Assembly (NCBI GenBank): GCA_029945375.1
Contig: CM057061.1
Location: 2,480,001-2,544,000, forward strand
DNA from: Agaricus subrufescens
Taxonomy: Eukaryota; Basidiomycota; Agaricomycetes; Agaricales; Agaricaceae
Direction: 5' to 3'
DNA: 64,000 bases
A program made the translations under genes and the position numbers. The notes under the pieces were generated by a model. That model did not search any database and had not been told where the DNA came from. It worked only from the letters and a program-made list of their open reading frames with translations. Below are positions 46,085 through 58,473 of the stretch, in pieces. Position 1 is the stretch's first letter, and every line of letters begins with the position of its first letter.

Positions 46085-48362
46085 TTGGGTGACTTTAAAT
46101 CCCTTTGGCTTGTCTCATTTCCAACATTTTCCCCCTTTATCCTGATAATAATAGGTCACTGGGTTTTAATTGGTGGCCCCATTTCTGATCCTCTAAAGCG
46201 AACCCTATCAAAGACGACTCTCGGAACCTCAGAATGCCACCGCCAATACCACTACTGCGAGTATCTTTTCTTTAGACTGCTCGGGATACCGAAAGATCTG
46301 ACACAACTTTTATCTAGGTTCGGTCCTATGTTAATCGGTATGTCACATCCACTGTGCCCCTCGGCGTCGAGTGGGGGGCTTAGGGGCTTACTGTTACACC
46401 AAACGAAGGCGGCTTTTTCAACACGATGCTATACGGGGTATGTTCTGTCGTATTCTTAAAACATTTCACAAATCATTTAAGGATCCTGGTTACTAGGTTC
46501 TCGTTATCCAGGTAACCCGTCAACTTTGATAGGTTGTATTCAGTTGTTGATCATGGTATATTCATTTCCTTGGACTGCCTCCGGCCCGCCAACCGCCACC
46601 CTCTCGAACTCGGCATTAGAGTCTGACATACTTTCAGTCGTTCAGAAGGTCGGTTGACCATGACTATGTTCGAAGTGCTCTAGGTTGATCATCACAACAG
46701 GGATAGTCTATGGCTGAAGTGTTTTGTAGGTCTTAGCTGCCAAGTGCTAGCAGTTGAGCTGCGTCTGAGCGATTCACAAGGTCTTCTATTTGCTCGTAGC
46801 AGAAACTGTAAACACAGGCTTAATCATAGGACTGCTGTATGAGCCACTTGTCCTCAAATACGGTAGGCAGGCCTCCCACCACTGTTGCAAACCTGTATCA
46901 TCATGGTTTCCTCTTCTTAGGTCAACCAGCGGCAACAAAATTTCTCCCTGTTCGTAAGTCACCCGTTCGTACAGTACTTCATGAATACTGACCACAAAGT
47001 AGTTTTACCCTCAGGTAAGGCCTTCCCAATGATTATATGGTGTTCGGTTCAGCGTATTACCATCATGGAATACCCGAAGTTCATTGGCCGAGTCTCCACC
47101 CAAAAAGAGTGAGATGATTCGGTTATTTGTTTTACCTTCTCACCCCGGGTTGCTTCGGGTTTGCACAAGGACAAAAGCTGATGCAGATCAATTTCTTTCT
47201 CCTTTAATCTCGCCTTTGTTATCCCGCTCTCACAAACTTGCGCCGATGCCGATGTTGTTTGATCACTGGCCTGATGTGTAGACCCGATCATGACTGTACG
47301 TGCTTTAATTAGCTGCCTATTTCCTTCCTTGTCAGGCAGGCCCTCTCTAAATTCCGACGTGACCGCTTCTCTTCGGCCCTGCTTCGGCCCATTGGAAGAG
47401 TGGCCCAAGATGGCCCAGGCCCAGGCCCTGACACTCGTCCCTGGATTCAGGAACAGATTACTAACGCACGGCTGTTTTTCTTCGATAGATCGCTGTTTCG
47501 ACGCCCGTGCAACTTTTCATTGTATGGAGAATTATCATCATTAGTGGAAAATGGTATTTCCCCTTGATAATTGGGTTCTTTTCTGTGGTTTCTGCGGGTG
47601 CGTGGTTCTGTTCCTGTAAGGAACAATCACTGACCTTTTTTCGTACCAGGTGGAGCTATATGGCTGGCACATACTGTTGTTGTTGTCAAAGTATTCGCAA
47701 GAAAACCAGAATTGCACTGGCCTGCGTTGACTTGGTTAATCGCTTCAATGATCGCGGATGTGATAATCACTGCATCCTTAGTCCATAGTCTTGTCGGTAT
47801 TTCATCAAGTATTCTGTTCGAACTGTATCCGCTAATATGGTACTCCAACACTTGCTTTAGGCGAAGAGGAAGACGGGATTTGTTCAGACCGATGACATAA
47901 TTGACAGGGTTAGGGAATGCATTTATGGGTTTGAGCCATTGCTAACTGAGATTGGTATTGACATAGATCATCCGATTAACCGTTCAAACAGGTCTTATAA
48001 CGGCTGTTTTCGCTGTTTTAGATGTGATATGTTTCCTTGTTGTACCCGTGAGTGTCTAGGCTTCATTCGACGACATACCAGTTGATTCAACGGGTTTGCT
48101 ATAGAACTCAACTCTGTAGGTTCTCCCTTGTTAACTGTAAGGGCATGCCTAATTGCGTAAAATAAGAAATTTTGTTTGGGATTTTGCCCTATCTAAATTG
48201 TACACAAATGCGTTGATGTCGACTTTGAATGCCCGAATGAGCTTCGGGGCTCCTCAATCACAAGGAAGATTGACTAATGTGCTGTTCACGGAGGGATCAT
48301 TTACTAGGGATGGGAATAAAGCTGGAGGGGTGAGCGGCCTTTCAAACACGGGGACAAATTGA
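46085..48362 (+). CDS. DUF6534-type seven-helix membrane protein, copy 3
   Basis: Family landmarks in order: FGPMLIG at about 46319, GGFFNTMLYG at about 46410, YLLVAETVNTGLIIGLLYEP at about 46787, GQPAATKFLPV, STPVQLFIVWRIIIISGKW, and GGAIWLAHTVVVVKVFARK. They continue with HWPALTWLIASMIADVIIT, RKTGFVQTDDIIDRV, TGLITAVFAVLDVICFLVV, and FVWDFALSKLYTNALMSTLN, ending at 48362. It is the tandem neighbour of copy 2 in the same orientation; the two share wording such as ADVIIT and RKTGF, so they arose by tandem duplication. The start is uncertain: the open frame from 46085 reaches the first landmark through an intron, and another ATG at 46232 is possible. The exon between MLYG and the second helix was not found with confidence. 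Confidence 0.7.
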
Positions 48363-49503
48363 CTTACTATCTAATTTGCTGTTTAGTTTCAACTTTCTTT
48401 AGCGAGAAAATCAAAGGTGAGCTTTTAAACCATCAAGAATATTAGAGTGGCCTAGACGCCATTTTCATCATAGTCATTGGATACATCCTTCTCGAGGAGG
48501 ACGGCTGACGATGTCGAAATTGGAGTCTCGTCTGTGAAGGTGGTCAGAGAGATGTAAGAGGCAAAGCTGGATTATAGAGAATCACATGTGTCTTACCTTG
48601 CGTTTGGTCTATAATTGTGCACGAAGGGTTGATTCGGCAGTGTAAACTTGAAATCCGTATAGTGAGAAAAAAATGCCGGAAAAACTGTACAGCGAGGTGC
48701 CTTTTCTTATCTGAAGTGTGAATTATGCACTTAATTGAGGTCCTGGATACTATGGCATGTACACACCTTCAACCAGCAACAGAACGTTATAGTAACCCAT
48801 GAGAGAATTCTTGATATCTTGACCGTCGGCTCTCTTGACACCTTTGAGAATCATCCGCTATCTTGGTGTCGGTAGGTAGTATTTTCGATGAGCATTTGTT
48901 GTTTGAGCCACGATAGCCGCGGGGTGGCAACTGTGGCAGATGCGAACATCAAGCCTATTAAAGTTTGTAAACTACCAGAACTGACAGGGTCAATATAATC
49001 AGTCAAATCAGTCAAATCAACACATACGCAACAGTTTAACGGCGGCGCGTTATGTCCCTGACATGATGTCGCTTAACATTGCTATTAAAAGAAAGAGGTA
49101 CATATGTTTAATTCTGTCTGATGAAGGCCCTATGGCAAAAAACACACCCTGTGAACTGTGTGGACAAGAAATTTTACATTATTGGCCGATGATAACTTCA
49201 TGCAAGATGGTCCCTTGCCATCTACTTGGGCATTTCGGGGATCTCCGGTACACTTTGTTACATCCTTACTATGTGGTGTCCTACTCGTGCAGTTGCGGGC
49301 CAAGTCGGAAAGATGGTATAGTCGAGTTATTTGAATATTCTGAGGTGTGAATATTGCGTTGTGCGTGGTGGAGCTTGAATCTGGCTTCTTGGCCCCAGGA
49401 TGAATCTATAAAGCGTGATCAAACTGCGCTTCGGAAGACTAGCTCAGGGGTATATATTTGTCTCTGGTGCCATCTTGTACCCCGACGCGATCATCTCGTA
49501 CCC
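48363..49503. other. Intergenic stretch upstream of the MFS transporter
   Basis: About 1.1 kb. A 95-codon frame at 49063-49350 contains CELCGQEILHYWPM and further Cys pairs, but has no support as a gene. The tctctggctc-type box near 49440 resembles a tRNA D-arm without the rest of a tRNA. Confidence 0.4.
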
Positions 49504-51484
49504 ATGGCCAGTCCGCTATCGCACCATTCCTCTGACCAAGAGAAGCAGGAAAAACGCCCTCAAAGCGAGTATAGCTTGGACAAACTTGCCGAGTCCCCCG
49601 ACTCGCTAGTCCATGATGCCCTAGAGAAGCGGGTATGGCGAAAACTCGATCTTTTCGTCTTGCCAGTGGTGTCTATGTTCTATCTTCTGTCCTTTATAGT
49701 GGGCCTATTTATTAATACGTGAACATCGAACTGACCCTTCTCCCTGTAGGACCGCACGAATGTGGCAAATGCTCGCGTAGCGGGTTTGCAGAAAGATCTT
49801 AATATGACCAATCATGATTACAGTGTCGCTCTAACTGTAACATACGTTCCTTATATCGTCGCGGAATTGCCCTCGAATCTATTACTAAAGGTGAGCAGGC
49901 ATCGTTGTCATTCGTTGTTCTACCGCTTGACATATCGTTTTGATAGGCTGTAGGTCCGAATTTGATGTTACCCACCATGTTGACAATCTGGGGCATTATT
50001 GCCACTCTACAAGGTCTGTGCGAGCCATTCCTTGCATTCCATCATGAGATTCACGCCCGTGGATGTAGGTGTCGTCACCTCCTATGGCGGCTTACTAGCA
50101 TGCCGGTTCTTCCTTGGATTATTTGAAGGTGAGTTTCCCGGTAGAATACACATCTAGCGATTGCCTCACGCATTAAATTAGGTGGTGTGTTTCCCGGCCT
50201 CGTTCTCTACCTTTCCTTCTTCTATCCGCGGCAAAGGCTTCAATGGAGGTGAGTGTTTTCTCCGACGAAATCGGAGTGTCTCATCTAGGTTTCCATAGAA
50301 TTTCTGCTTTCTTCTCCTGTGCTTCGCTGTCAGGCGCGTTCTCTGGTATCCTAGCATTCGGCATTATCAACATGAATGGAGTTGGTGGTAAGCCTGGTTG
50401 GGCGTGGATTTTCTTCCTTGAGGGACTTTTTACGTTCCTTTTTGGTGTTGCGTCATTCTGGCTCCTACCAAAAAGCCCTGCCCATGCATATTTCTTCGAC
50501 GAGAAGGAAAAGAGTTACGTCGTCGGGAGGCTGAAAGAAGATGGTGCAACGGGGAAAAACAGCTCGGTCGATGCTTTCCGCTGGAGTGAAGTTGGTCGTG
50601 CTTTCACACTTCCGCAAGTCTTGATCCTGGGCGTTGTTCTGTTCTGTGACGGTGGGCAGGTTTTCGTGCCATGTTAATGGACAATTTACTGACTGTTTGT
50701 CTCTCAGGTACCGTTCTCTATGGCCTAGCTTAGTGAGTCTTCGCGTCAAAGCTGGAACCGATGTTAACACAGTTGTATCAGCTTCTCGCCATCGATCATC
50801 CAAAGCCTTGGGTTTACGGCTGCTCGTGCCCAGCTTATGAGCGTTCCGCCTTTCGCTGTGGCCTTCGTCAGTACGTAACTAATTGTTTCCGTCAAGTGCT
50901 TCTCCCGCCTCATATTCGATGCTCTTGGTCAGCTGCTACAATTTCGGCTTTCATTTCCGATCATTATCGTTGCCGCGGAGTTGTCCTGATGATTTCCTCT
51001 ACTTTATGTGTCATCGGCTTTGCCATGTTCCTTGGTATGCTTCCTGGTATTGGCATACTTCACTAATTCTAATGCATGACACCACTTTGCAGGCTCAGAA
51101 AGGCATGGCGTGCAATATGGTTCCTTATTTATGTCTATCCCAGGAACCTACATGGTTGCACCCACTCTTTGCACTTGGCTAGCTAACAACGCCGCCCCTT
51201 ACACTCGAAGAGCGACAGCCATCGCAATCGGTTTCATCCTCACCAACTCGGGAGGAATTCTAGCCACCTGGCTTTTGGGATCACTTAGTCCCCCACCAAG
51301 ATATACCAAAGCGACAATTGTGCTTTTGGTGTTTTCAGTAATTATGGTGGTGTTCTCGGCGTTGAATTTGGCATACCTTTGGAATCAGAATAAGAAGAAG
51401 AGAGTTGTTAGGGAGAAAACAGTGAGGAGTGAGGAGGATCCGATGTTGGGAGATAGGTCTGCTTGGTTCGAGTATAGTCTTTGA
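49504..51484 (+). CDS. MFS transporter, allantoate permease (ACS/Dal5-like) type
   Basis: Plasma-membrane proton symporter of the anion:cation symporter family, usually for small organic anions, vitamins or ureides. The start MASPLSHHSSDQEKQ gives the usual hydrophilic N tail, then WRKLDLFVLPVVSMFYLLSF. The DRTNVANARVAGLQKDLNM loop is the family signature between helices 1 and 2, followed by YVPYIVAELPSNLLLK and CRFFLGLFEGGVFPG. Further parts are GWAWIFFLEGLFTFLFG, FSPSIIQSLGFTAARAQLMS, and NNAAPYTRRATAIAIGFIL. The C tail ends AWFEYSL at 51484. About nine exons join in phase and twelve helices are accounted for. The substrate cannot be told from sequence alone. An upstream in-frame start at 49354 is possible but would add a non-typical extension. 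Confidence 0.88.
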
Positions 51485-51776
51485 TGTGGGCCCTCTTTTC
51501 TCCCATCGGAGGCTCGGAGCGACAAAACTATTGCTTAGCACTACCTCTGGGGTTCGGGCCAGGCTAGATAACAGGCAGCCGAAATGATAGCAATCACTCT
51601 TCAATATTGATCAACAAAGTATTTATAAAGTACTCGTGTACACGCGGCGTGAGACTGTCATGTTCGACAGGGTGCAGGAATCAAAATTAGGCCGTGGCAT
51701 CGTGGGCTCGAATTCACTCTACGCGCCAAGCCGCGTCGACAACAGAAGTGCGAACCTTCGAATATTGGTCAAAACG

Positions 51777-53456
51777 ATGACTCAGTGCCCTCATTGCGGT
51801 CATTCCCTCCCGAATGCAAACGACCCTCCGTCGATTACCATTGATAACTCAGCCTCTTCAGCCGAGTCTATTCGAGGCGAGATTAGACGCCTCAATGATC
51901 ATATCCGTCGCCGTGGCCAGGCTATTGCTCGATTTGAAGAGGATATCGGTCGTCTCAAACGAGGTAGAATAACGTTGCATAGGCGGCTGAACGATGCTCA
52001 AGCAGCCACGAGATGCTTACCCCCCGAAGTGCTATCTGACATCTTCTTGTTTGCCCGCCCACCAATTGATTTCAGCACCCGCACACTCAGCTTCAAGCAC
52101 TCCGGGAATGTGCGGAGACAGGGTACATACTTTCGTGAAGAGGATTTCCATTTCACCCTCGCTGCAGTCTCGCACCACTGGCGTCAGGTGGTTTGGTCCA
52201 CACCTCGCCTTTGGACCAGTATATCGGTTGGTATCCGCGCAGAATTCCAACGCAGTACAAAATCGCTCCTTGACATGTATTTTCGCAACGCGCACGGACT
52301 CCTGATGAATATTGAACTCGATCTCAGGCAGTTCAGCGCTGATTCCCTTCCTCTTTCCCGTCACCTACTCGTGAACATGGAGAATCACATTTTCGCACCA
52401 CATTCTTCCATGATTGAGGGTTTGGTCCTGATTGGATTTCCCTTGAAATGGACTCCCATCATCATGTCCAAATATCTGTCGCGGTGCGCCTCTGTGACGG
52501 TGCGCAGGCCCAAAGGCCTTCCGCACGATCTGACGGAAGCCGACATGCGCGAAGGACGGATCAATTTTACTAAGTTACCTTGCCTGCAACATGTCACACT
52601 GGACTCCGTTTATACACCATTTACACTCCCTTTTCCTTCAATATCTTCCCTGAATTTACGTGGTGTACCCTCGGGGGTATGCCTCGACGTTCTACTCAAG
52701 TGTCACAATCTTCTCGAATGCAAAGTGTTTTTCGATACCAAAGACGAAGATGAAGACGAAGACGAAGAGGAGCCTAATCTCACTCAACCTACGGTGCTCG
52801 AAAGTCTCAAATCCTTGACTTTGTCCGCTGACTGGCAGAACCGGACCAGCAGGGCTTTCATCCGCTACTGTCGGTTCACTAATCTCAGAAGTTTGGTGTG
52901 GCCCGGTCCCTCTGATGCCTACTTCCAATGTGTAGACATTATGGAAGGAGGATTGTACTCAGAGTTTATTCACTTCTTCCACAATCTACCGCCTACTCTC
53001 ACGTCCCTGACTTTCGACTGGATCAAACCCGACTCCCGCCAGTCCATATTAGACGTATTTCTCTGCGTTCCTCAGCTCCAGGAGCTTAAACTCATCCATT
53101 GCGATGACACATTTGACTTTTGCGAGTTCATCGGTCAACCAGTTTCAACATTCACAGCCGCCAAATACACACCTCACTCATATATCACACGTTTCGAAGG
53201 ATCGAGGATTTTACCTTCACTCCGGAATTTATCTCTTGAATACTCGTACATCACGAACCCTGGAAAGTGTCTTGAGATGTTGGAAAGGCTGCATGAATCT
53301 GGAATGAACGGAGAACGGTTCCACTTCCGGTTCACAGCAAGCGTACCGAAGAGATCATGGGATAGGCGTGTTGTTGTGGATAGGCTGCGACCACTCCTAG
53401 CTTCGGGTCTCAACCTTAGTTTCATGATTGGGAGTTGTGAATTAGACTTGACTTGA
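51777..53456 (+). CDS. F-box protein with N-terminal CxxC motif, copy 1
   Basis: Single exon, 559 residues. The start at 51777 was chosen because the paralog at 61605 begins at the same point. MTQCPHCGHSLPN gives a single CxxC pair, followed by a coiled-coil-like stretch (residues about 40-75, RRLNDHIRRRGQAIARFEED). The F-box is at about 80-120 (CLPPEVLSDIFLFARPPIDF ... VSHHWRQVVWSTPRLWTSI). The remainder is an LRR-like solenoid of the type used to bind substrates, with an acidic DEDEDEDEEE run near 325. Predicted role: substrate adaptor of an SCF ubiquitin ligase, by family analogy. Agaricomycetes carry hundreds of such genes. An upstream in-frame ATG at 51636 exists but lacks paralog support. 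Confidence 0.85.
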   Translation: MTQCPHCGHSLPNANDPPSITIDNSASSAESIRGEIRRLNDHIRRRGQAIARFEEDIGRLKRGRITLHRRLNDAQAATRCLPPEVLSDIFLFARPPIDFSTRTLSFKHSGNVRRQGTYFREEDFHFTLAAVSHHWRQVVWSTPRLWTSISVGIRAEFQRSTKSLLDMYFRNAHGLLMNIELDLRQFSADSLPLSRHLLVNMENHIFAPHSSMIEGLVLIGFPLKWTPIIMSKYLSRCASVTVRRPKGLPHDLTEADMREGRINFTKLPCLQHVTLDSVYTPFTLPFPSISSLNLRGVPSGVCLDVLLKCHNLLECKVFFDTKDEDEDEDEEEPNLTQPTVLESLKSLTLSADWQNRTSRAFIRYCRFTNLRSLVWPGPSDAYFQCVDIMEGGLYSEFIHFFHNLPPTLTSLTFDWIKPDSRQSILDVFLCVPQLQELKLIHCDDTFDFCEFIGQPVSTFTAAKYTPHSYITRFEGSRILPSLRNLSLEYSYITNPGKCLEMLERLHESGMNGERFHFRFTASVPKRSWDRRVVVDRLRPLLASGLNLSFMIGSCELDLT

Positions 53457-54919
53457 TATTTCGTAGGTTTCTTCTGTTCGTCATGAGTAACGCTCAAGTT
53501 ACTGATTACCATAGGATAATAGGAAAGTTACTTCCATGTTTCATTCTCAGTTTCACGCTTGCCTTCAATCCGTTTTTTTTTTCATCAATCATGAAATTCG
53601 AATCTTGAGTATCGGTTTTCACTTTCTTATGTCGGTGCTTCCCCTGGAGACACGCTTGTACAATGTATTTTCTTCTGTACATCAAAGAGGCTAGTAAACT
53701 GGACTTGTCAGGTCGATGCCTCAACCTTTTTGTCGCACTATGTCGTTGTTTCGTTCCACTGTATCATACTGATACATCAATTCGCATGTAAATGGTACCG
53801 CTGCCTAACCCGAGTTAATACGATATGGCTTGGCCTGATATCACTTGATTGGCATGTAGTAAGGCAATCTAGAACAATTGAAAAATGTTATTAATACTTT
53901 TTTTTCGCTGATCGTGAATTTTGATCGCATAGAATTGAATAGATGAAATTATTCAAGTTGGTCGTCCGCATAGTAGTTAAGGCCGCTTTCCAAGTCAAAA
54001 TTCAACTGAAAGGTCTTGTGTTTATATGGGTACTTAACTCATGTGAGTCGCTTTATTGGGGCCTCCTGGTCCTTTTTGGTCAGCTTTCGCCAATACCGCA
54101 CGTTGCACCTTTTTTTTTTTTGGCTAACGCCACATCAGTTGTTGAGTTACTAAACAAGACGGGTAACACAGCACTGGAGCCCGAGATCCTAACTGGCTAA
54201 TGGACGTGCAATGTCAGAATAACAGCATTTTCACCCTTCCTGTATCTATTGCACATTCTTTTTCCTTGCATAATCCAATCATTTTAATCATCTATTAATA
54301 GATTGAATACTGCCAGGGAAGTTTGGGAACGTGGATCAGGTTCTATAGAGACAAGAACATTTTATGATGTTTGAGCTTGCTGATAACCTGACCACGTTTC
54401 AAATCTTCCAGAAAAAGAAGTATTGACCACGAGTGTTTTCGCCCTCAACCCTGATAGGAGACACCAAGATTAACGAGTATATATGTGGTCAATATACACT
54501 TCCCTAGTTTGGGAATATGAAGGAGAGCTAGCTTCGATACCACACGTAGTGATTTGCTTGAGTGCAGCCTAATAAAGCGAGGATAGTGAAGGATATCAAA
54601 GCCATCGTAGTCAGATTACTTATGCAGAATGACCACTGTAGGTGGCGAGTCGCCGCAGCTCTAAAAATAGAAACATACTGGTCGGATTTACGATTTTGAG
54701 TTGATGTATGTATAGACATAAATCCAGCAAACCGAAAACCAAACAAAAGAAAAATGCAACACAGCTTTTGAACAGAGATCTCGATTGCCCACGTAGGAAA
54801 TTTTTGTGAATGGTTGTTGTGGATATTTAAAATGAGAAATTTTTTTTGTACTGCCAAGAGCATTCGACTCTCTCTGTAACTCGGCACTCCAGCAACTCTT
54901 TTCCACTTTTCGAGACGGG
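53457..54919. other. Intergenic stretch
   Basis: About 1.5 kb, AT-rich, with several homopolymer T runs (about 53573-53582 and 54109-54121). No gene or repeat family is recognised. It ends at the start of an unknown gene. Confidence 0.4.
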
Positions 54920-55739
54920 ATGGATTGTAGGCGCTCTACTACGTCGTTCAACCATGCAGGCTCTGGTACGATCAAAGGATCCCATACCCCGCCGTCGGGT
55001 TGGAACCGCTTCACGTTTAGCAGCCGGGCATCAGATATTCACCATGCTGTTGGTACAGAGATCACTGTCACCCTCACTAATGAAGATCTCAACACATCAC
55101 ACATTCGATACGCAATCAAGACTAGGAGGCATAACGATACTAATAACTGGTATTACACCTCCTTCTCTGTCTACAATGATCATGGGCCCCATGAGCCTTT
55201 TGCTCGTATTTGGTGGACATCCGAGCATTCGCCTGTTATTCAATACGCTGGAGGTGGCCAATATGTTGCTCGAGAAACAATCTTTCCAGCCGTTTATGAT
55301 CCTAATGCTAACAACCGTTTCGTGTCTGTAATAAGTCTATCAAACTTTTTCCTTCTATCGTTTACATTGACACATTTGGTTCTAGGGGCTATGGCGGAGT
55401 TTTCGGAGTGATATCTATCTGGTATCGGCAACGAGCTCGTGAGTTTTGGCAGGTGAGTATCCTTTGTGGTACTAAGTGGATTAAACAGGGGCACTTATAT
55501 GGCATCTGACATTAGCTGCATTTTCGGGACCTGAACAGGCACGATAATACTATAGTTCCTGGAGACTTGATTGGGCTAGTATACAATGACTCCAATGGTG
55601 GTACCGTCTTTAGGTATCAGCGGGATAGACTCCGTCGTGATCACGAACAATACATACTTGGTATCATTATACTTTTCTGTACCCCTTCCTAAAGTCAACA
55701 GGTTTTGCATTAGTGATTCGGCTTTACCATGCTATGTAG
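54920..55739 (+). CDS. Unknown protein, paralog A
   Basis: Start MDCRRSTTSFNHAGSGTIKG, then SGWNRFTFSSRASDIHHAVG, VTLTNEDLNTSHIRYAIKTR, FARIWWTSEHSPVIQYAGGG and FPAVYDPNANN. Further exons read GYGGVFGVISIWYRQRAREF, FRDLNRHDNTIVPGDLIGLV and EQYILG, with a possible last exon GFALVIRLYHAM ending at 55739. About 220 residues. The gene at 59943 repeats this plan segment by segment, so the family is real although I do not recognise it. The pattern of short strands and Trp/Tyr-rich turns suggests a small beta-rich domain. It follows an F-box gene, whereas its paralog precedes one. Confidence 0.6.
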
Positions 55740-56490
55740 AATAATTAAACACTCGCTCGTGACACTCTCAAACTGGACTTTTTAGCCCTATCAACATTTT
55801 TCTTCGTCAATCTCTTGGCTGGGTGAGATGACCTCATAATTTGCTGTATGAACTAGAGCCAGGGAAACTCCATAAACGAAAACTTGACCATATATAACTC
55901 TATTATTACAAATATATATTAACAAAACAACGAAAAAACAATCAAAGCAACATAAAGAAAGTTACATATTCCATTTTTCTTTTTCCTTTCTTCGAAACAC
56001 CTCATCATGGAAGCAAATGTCTACAAAGTAATAAGAAGCAAGGCCTATATGGCACACCTTGTTTGCTTCATGAAAAGGCGAAGAAAAAAAAGGAATGGTT
56101 AAGGTTGAAAACGAGAGTTTCGTTGTCCATCTTCTTTAAACTCAACAACATAGGTTTGAAAGGCGGAGGAGGTTATGATGGTTAAGTATGGTTGTCGTGT
56201 GGTATCTGCCTTCTTCACATGAGAGGTACGAAGGGGATCTAGAGCAATGTGAGGGTGAGTGTCGTAGAAAGCAGAGGTGTAGGTTCCATAGGGGGTATGA
56301 TGCGTCGATGCGAATGCAGATAAAGATAAAACGATTGCAGTTGTGATCCAAAATGTCCGAATGGTGACGTTACAGTCGTGAAGGTTCGTCAGTCGTGCAA
56401 CGCCTACAACGAGGGCGAAAGAGGGGAGAATTTTAATGGCGTCAAGGGAGAAATAAGGGTGTTCGGGTGGGATGCCAGCATCCAGAGAGG
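55740..56490. other. Gap between converging genes
   Basis: Contains the 3' ends of paralog A (plus) and the next minus-strand gene. A strongly AT-rich segment lies at 55880-55990. No further coding signal was seen. Confidence 0.4.
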
Positions 56491-57579
56491 TTATGAGAAC
56501 CCCCGGTTCGCCAAAGCCCGCTCTCTTGCTCTCTTCATCGTCTCTCGTAGCTCAGGACTTTCCCAGGAAGCCTCATCTTCTCTCGGAATAAACCTCGTAG
56601 CAGATTCCGCAGAGTAAGCTTTCATATGAGATCTCCGCGTAGGAGGGGTAGATAGCTGTTGTTGGTTCTGTTGTTGTTGTGAAATGGGGATGGGGATGTG
56701 AGTTAAACTGTTATTGGCACTTGAAACTCCGAAAACGCGGTTTCGTGAACGCTTTGTTCCACGTCGTAGAGAATTGGATCTTGAATGAGAGAGGGTGCGC
56801 GCAGCGCTAGGATCTTCGTCTTCTTCCCAAGCACCGCTACCGTCGTCAACTTCGTCCTCCTTAGCATCACTCATCACGACAATTTCTCTATTCAAAGCCC
56901 GCTTTCCTTCTTCTATCAGTTGAGCAAGCTTATCCGAAATCCAGTTCATCTATAAATTTCGGTCAATAATAGTCAAGGAAGCAGCCTCTACCTAGTACGT
57001 ACTTGATCATCTTCGCCTTCTTCACCATCCGGCTGGATATCTACTTCAGGTTGAAGGTGAGAGCTTGGACCAGCTATAAGTTGAGGAACGTTGTCGACTC
57101 GTGGTGGACTCGGAAAGACGGCCTGGGTTCGCGGAACACGTGCCTTGCGAGCTGATCGCTTCACACCATGTCGGACAGCCTTCCTGCGAGGGGTCACAGG
57201 GTGCAAAGCAGCAGAAGTAGCTTCTGCCGGAGGGGCGTGATACGATACCGGTGCCCATTCGCGCTCTTGATATGGAGGTGGAGGAGGAAGCTGATGTGAT
57301 AGATCTTGAGAGGACTCATGATTCGTGGACTCTGCCGCAGTGATGGCTTTAGGTTGTTCTTTGCCACGGTCTCGCCACCTGAATTCAGGTTGTCACCGCT
57401 GAGACCAAACATAGGAAGGAAGGGAAGAATGCTTACAGTCGGTAAACGGTATAGCCGACAGCGGTGCCAATCAAAGCGGCATTGACAGCTGTGGAGACAA
57501 GGGAATCAGCAAGGCCGCGGCGCCTCTTGATGGGAGGGAGGTCTATGTCGATGGTGATCAGGATCGATTTGGAGAACAT
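56491..57579 (-). CDS. Putative single-pass membrane protein with disordered tail
   Basis: Three exons in phase: 57579-57437, 57378-57003 and 56949-56491, about 325 residues. The first exon has a basic KRRRG followed by one hydrophobic helix (VSTAVNAALIGTAVGYTVYRL). The middle exon is Pro/Arg-rich (LPPPPPYQEREWAP, TPRRKAVRHGVKRSARKARV). The last exon starts with an amphipathic helix MNWISDKLAQLIEEGKRALN, then an acidic patch and a basic RSNSLRRGTKRSRN. A Gln repeat follows, and the end is a helix SPELRETMKRARERALANRG. The architecture suggests a membrane-anchored or mitochondrial/nuclear-envelope protein with a flexible tail, but no family is recognised. Clean exon joins and low-complexity conservation of reading frame support a real gene. 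Confidence 0.72.
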
Positions 57580-57870
57580 TTCGGTCGAGGTAAAATGTGA
57601 AGACGGTAAACGGCAGTGGTGTACAACGAAGGGGAGGGTGGGTTAGTGAATGTCAAATTCACTGCAGGCAGAGGGTGCGTGTGTGTGTGCCCAAGGGCCA
57701 AAGAAAGAGTCGATCAAGACAAATGATAACGAGAGAACGAAAGATAGTAGATGGCTGGTTGTATTTTTCCTTCGGAGGGTTTAAAAGTTGAACATGAGCA
57801 TCACGTGGAGAAGGCGTGGTAGTCGATGGTAGGGGCGGGCCTTGCCTTGGGCACGAGGCAAAAACCATCA

Positions 57871-58473
57871 TCAAAACACGAAAAAGCCCCAAACCCAGGT
57901 ACATAACTCAGGAGCATGGCAAGATGAAGGCTCACCTTGGTGTTCGTCATGTTCGGCTTCAGTGTCCGCTATTTCCCTTCGTTTTGCCGGGGCATTCAAA
58001 TAGCCACTGGAAGAGGCCAGGGTCGTTGTCGACTGGCTGGCTTCGGCGAACGCAGGTTCCCAACCGCGCTTCAGATTTCGTGGCCTGGGGGGCATGATGG
58101 GGGTTATGTGAGAAGGGGGATTCAAAGTGGCGGACCAATTTAGCGAAAGTGCCATGGGATCAGGTTCGTGGCTATGACACGATGAAGTCAGAGCGGTGTG
58201 GTCTTCATGAGGCGCTGACTGAGGCGACTGGTAAGACGGTGGATGGTATCCCGGGGGGTGGTAGGCGGGAGAGAAGGGATTTGGGAGGCCAGGGTAGGCG
58301 AATTTGAAGGTAAACGGGAAGGAAACTATCATCTTGGAGGGTGATTCGGGCGTCAAAGGTCGTGCAAGTCGCGGATCGAGGCGGTCACAACAGCCATTCG
58401 TATTTTCGGAACGGCGTGCGCCCGGAGACAACAAGCCAAAACATTCCGCACGCCGCCGCTGTATTCCCATCAT
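57871..58473 (-). CDS. Hypothetical Pro/Ser-rich protein
   Basis: Open frame of 200 codons with two candidate Met starts (58473, 58470). It is Pro/Tyr/His-rich in the middle (FPFTFKFAYPGLPNPFSPAY; YHPPGYHPPSYQSP) with possible Ser/Thr-Pro phosphosites (PLTPESPSK). A strong donor (AAGGTGAGC at about 57940) may splice to a downstream exon continuing PPLPSTTTPSPRDAH in the 57659-57838 interval, which would change the C terminus. No domain is recognised. It lies upstream of the previous gene in the same orientation. Confidence 0.45.
   Translation of the reverse strand: MMGIQRRRAECFGLLSPGARRSENTNGCCDRLDPRLARPLTPESPSKMIVSFPFTFKFAYPGLPNPFSPAYHPPGYHPPSYQSPQSAPHEDHTALTSSCHSHEPDPMALSLNWSATLNPPSHITPIMPPRPRNLKRGWEPAFAEASQSTTTLASSSGYLNAPAKRREIADTEAEHDEHQGEPSSCHAPELCTWVWGFFVF

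Noticed and set aside
49435..49510. tRNA-like D-arm wording (tagctcaggggta)
   Set aside because: No T-arm consensus, no acceptor stem pairing, and it lies just before a well-supported MFS start.
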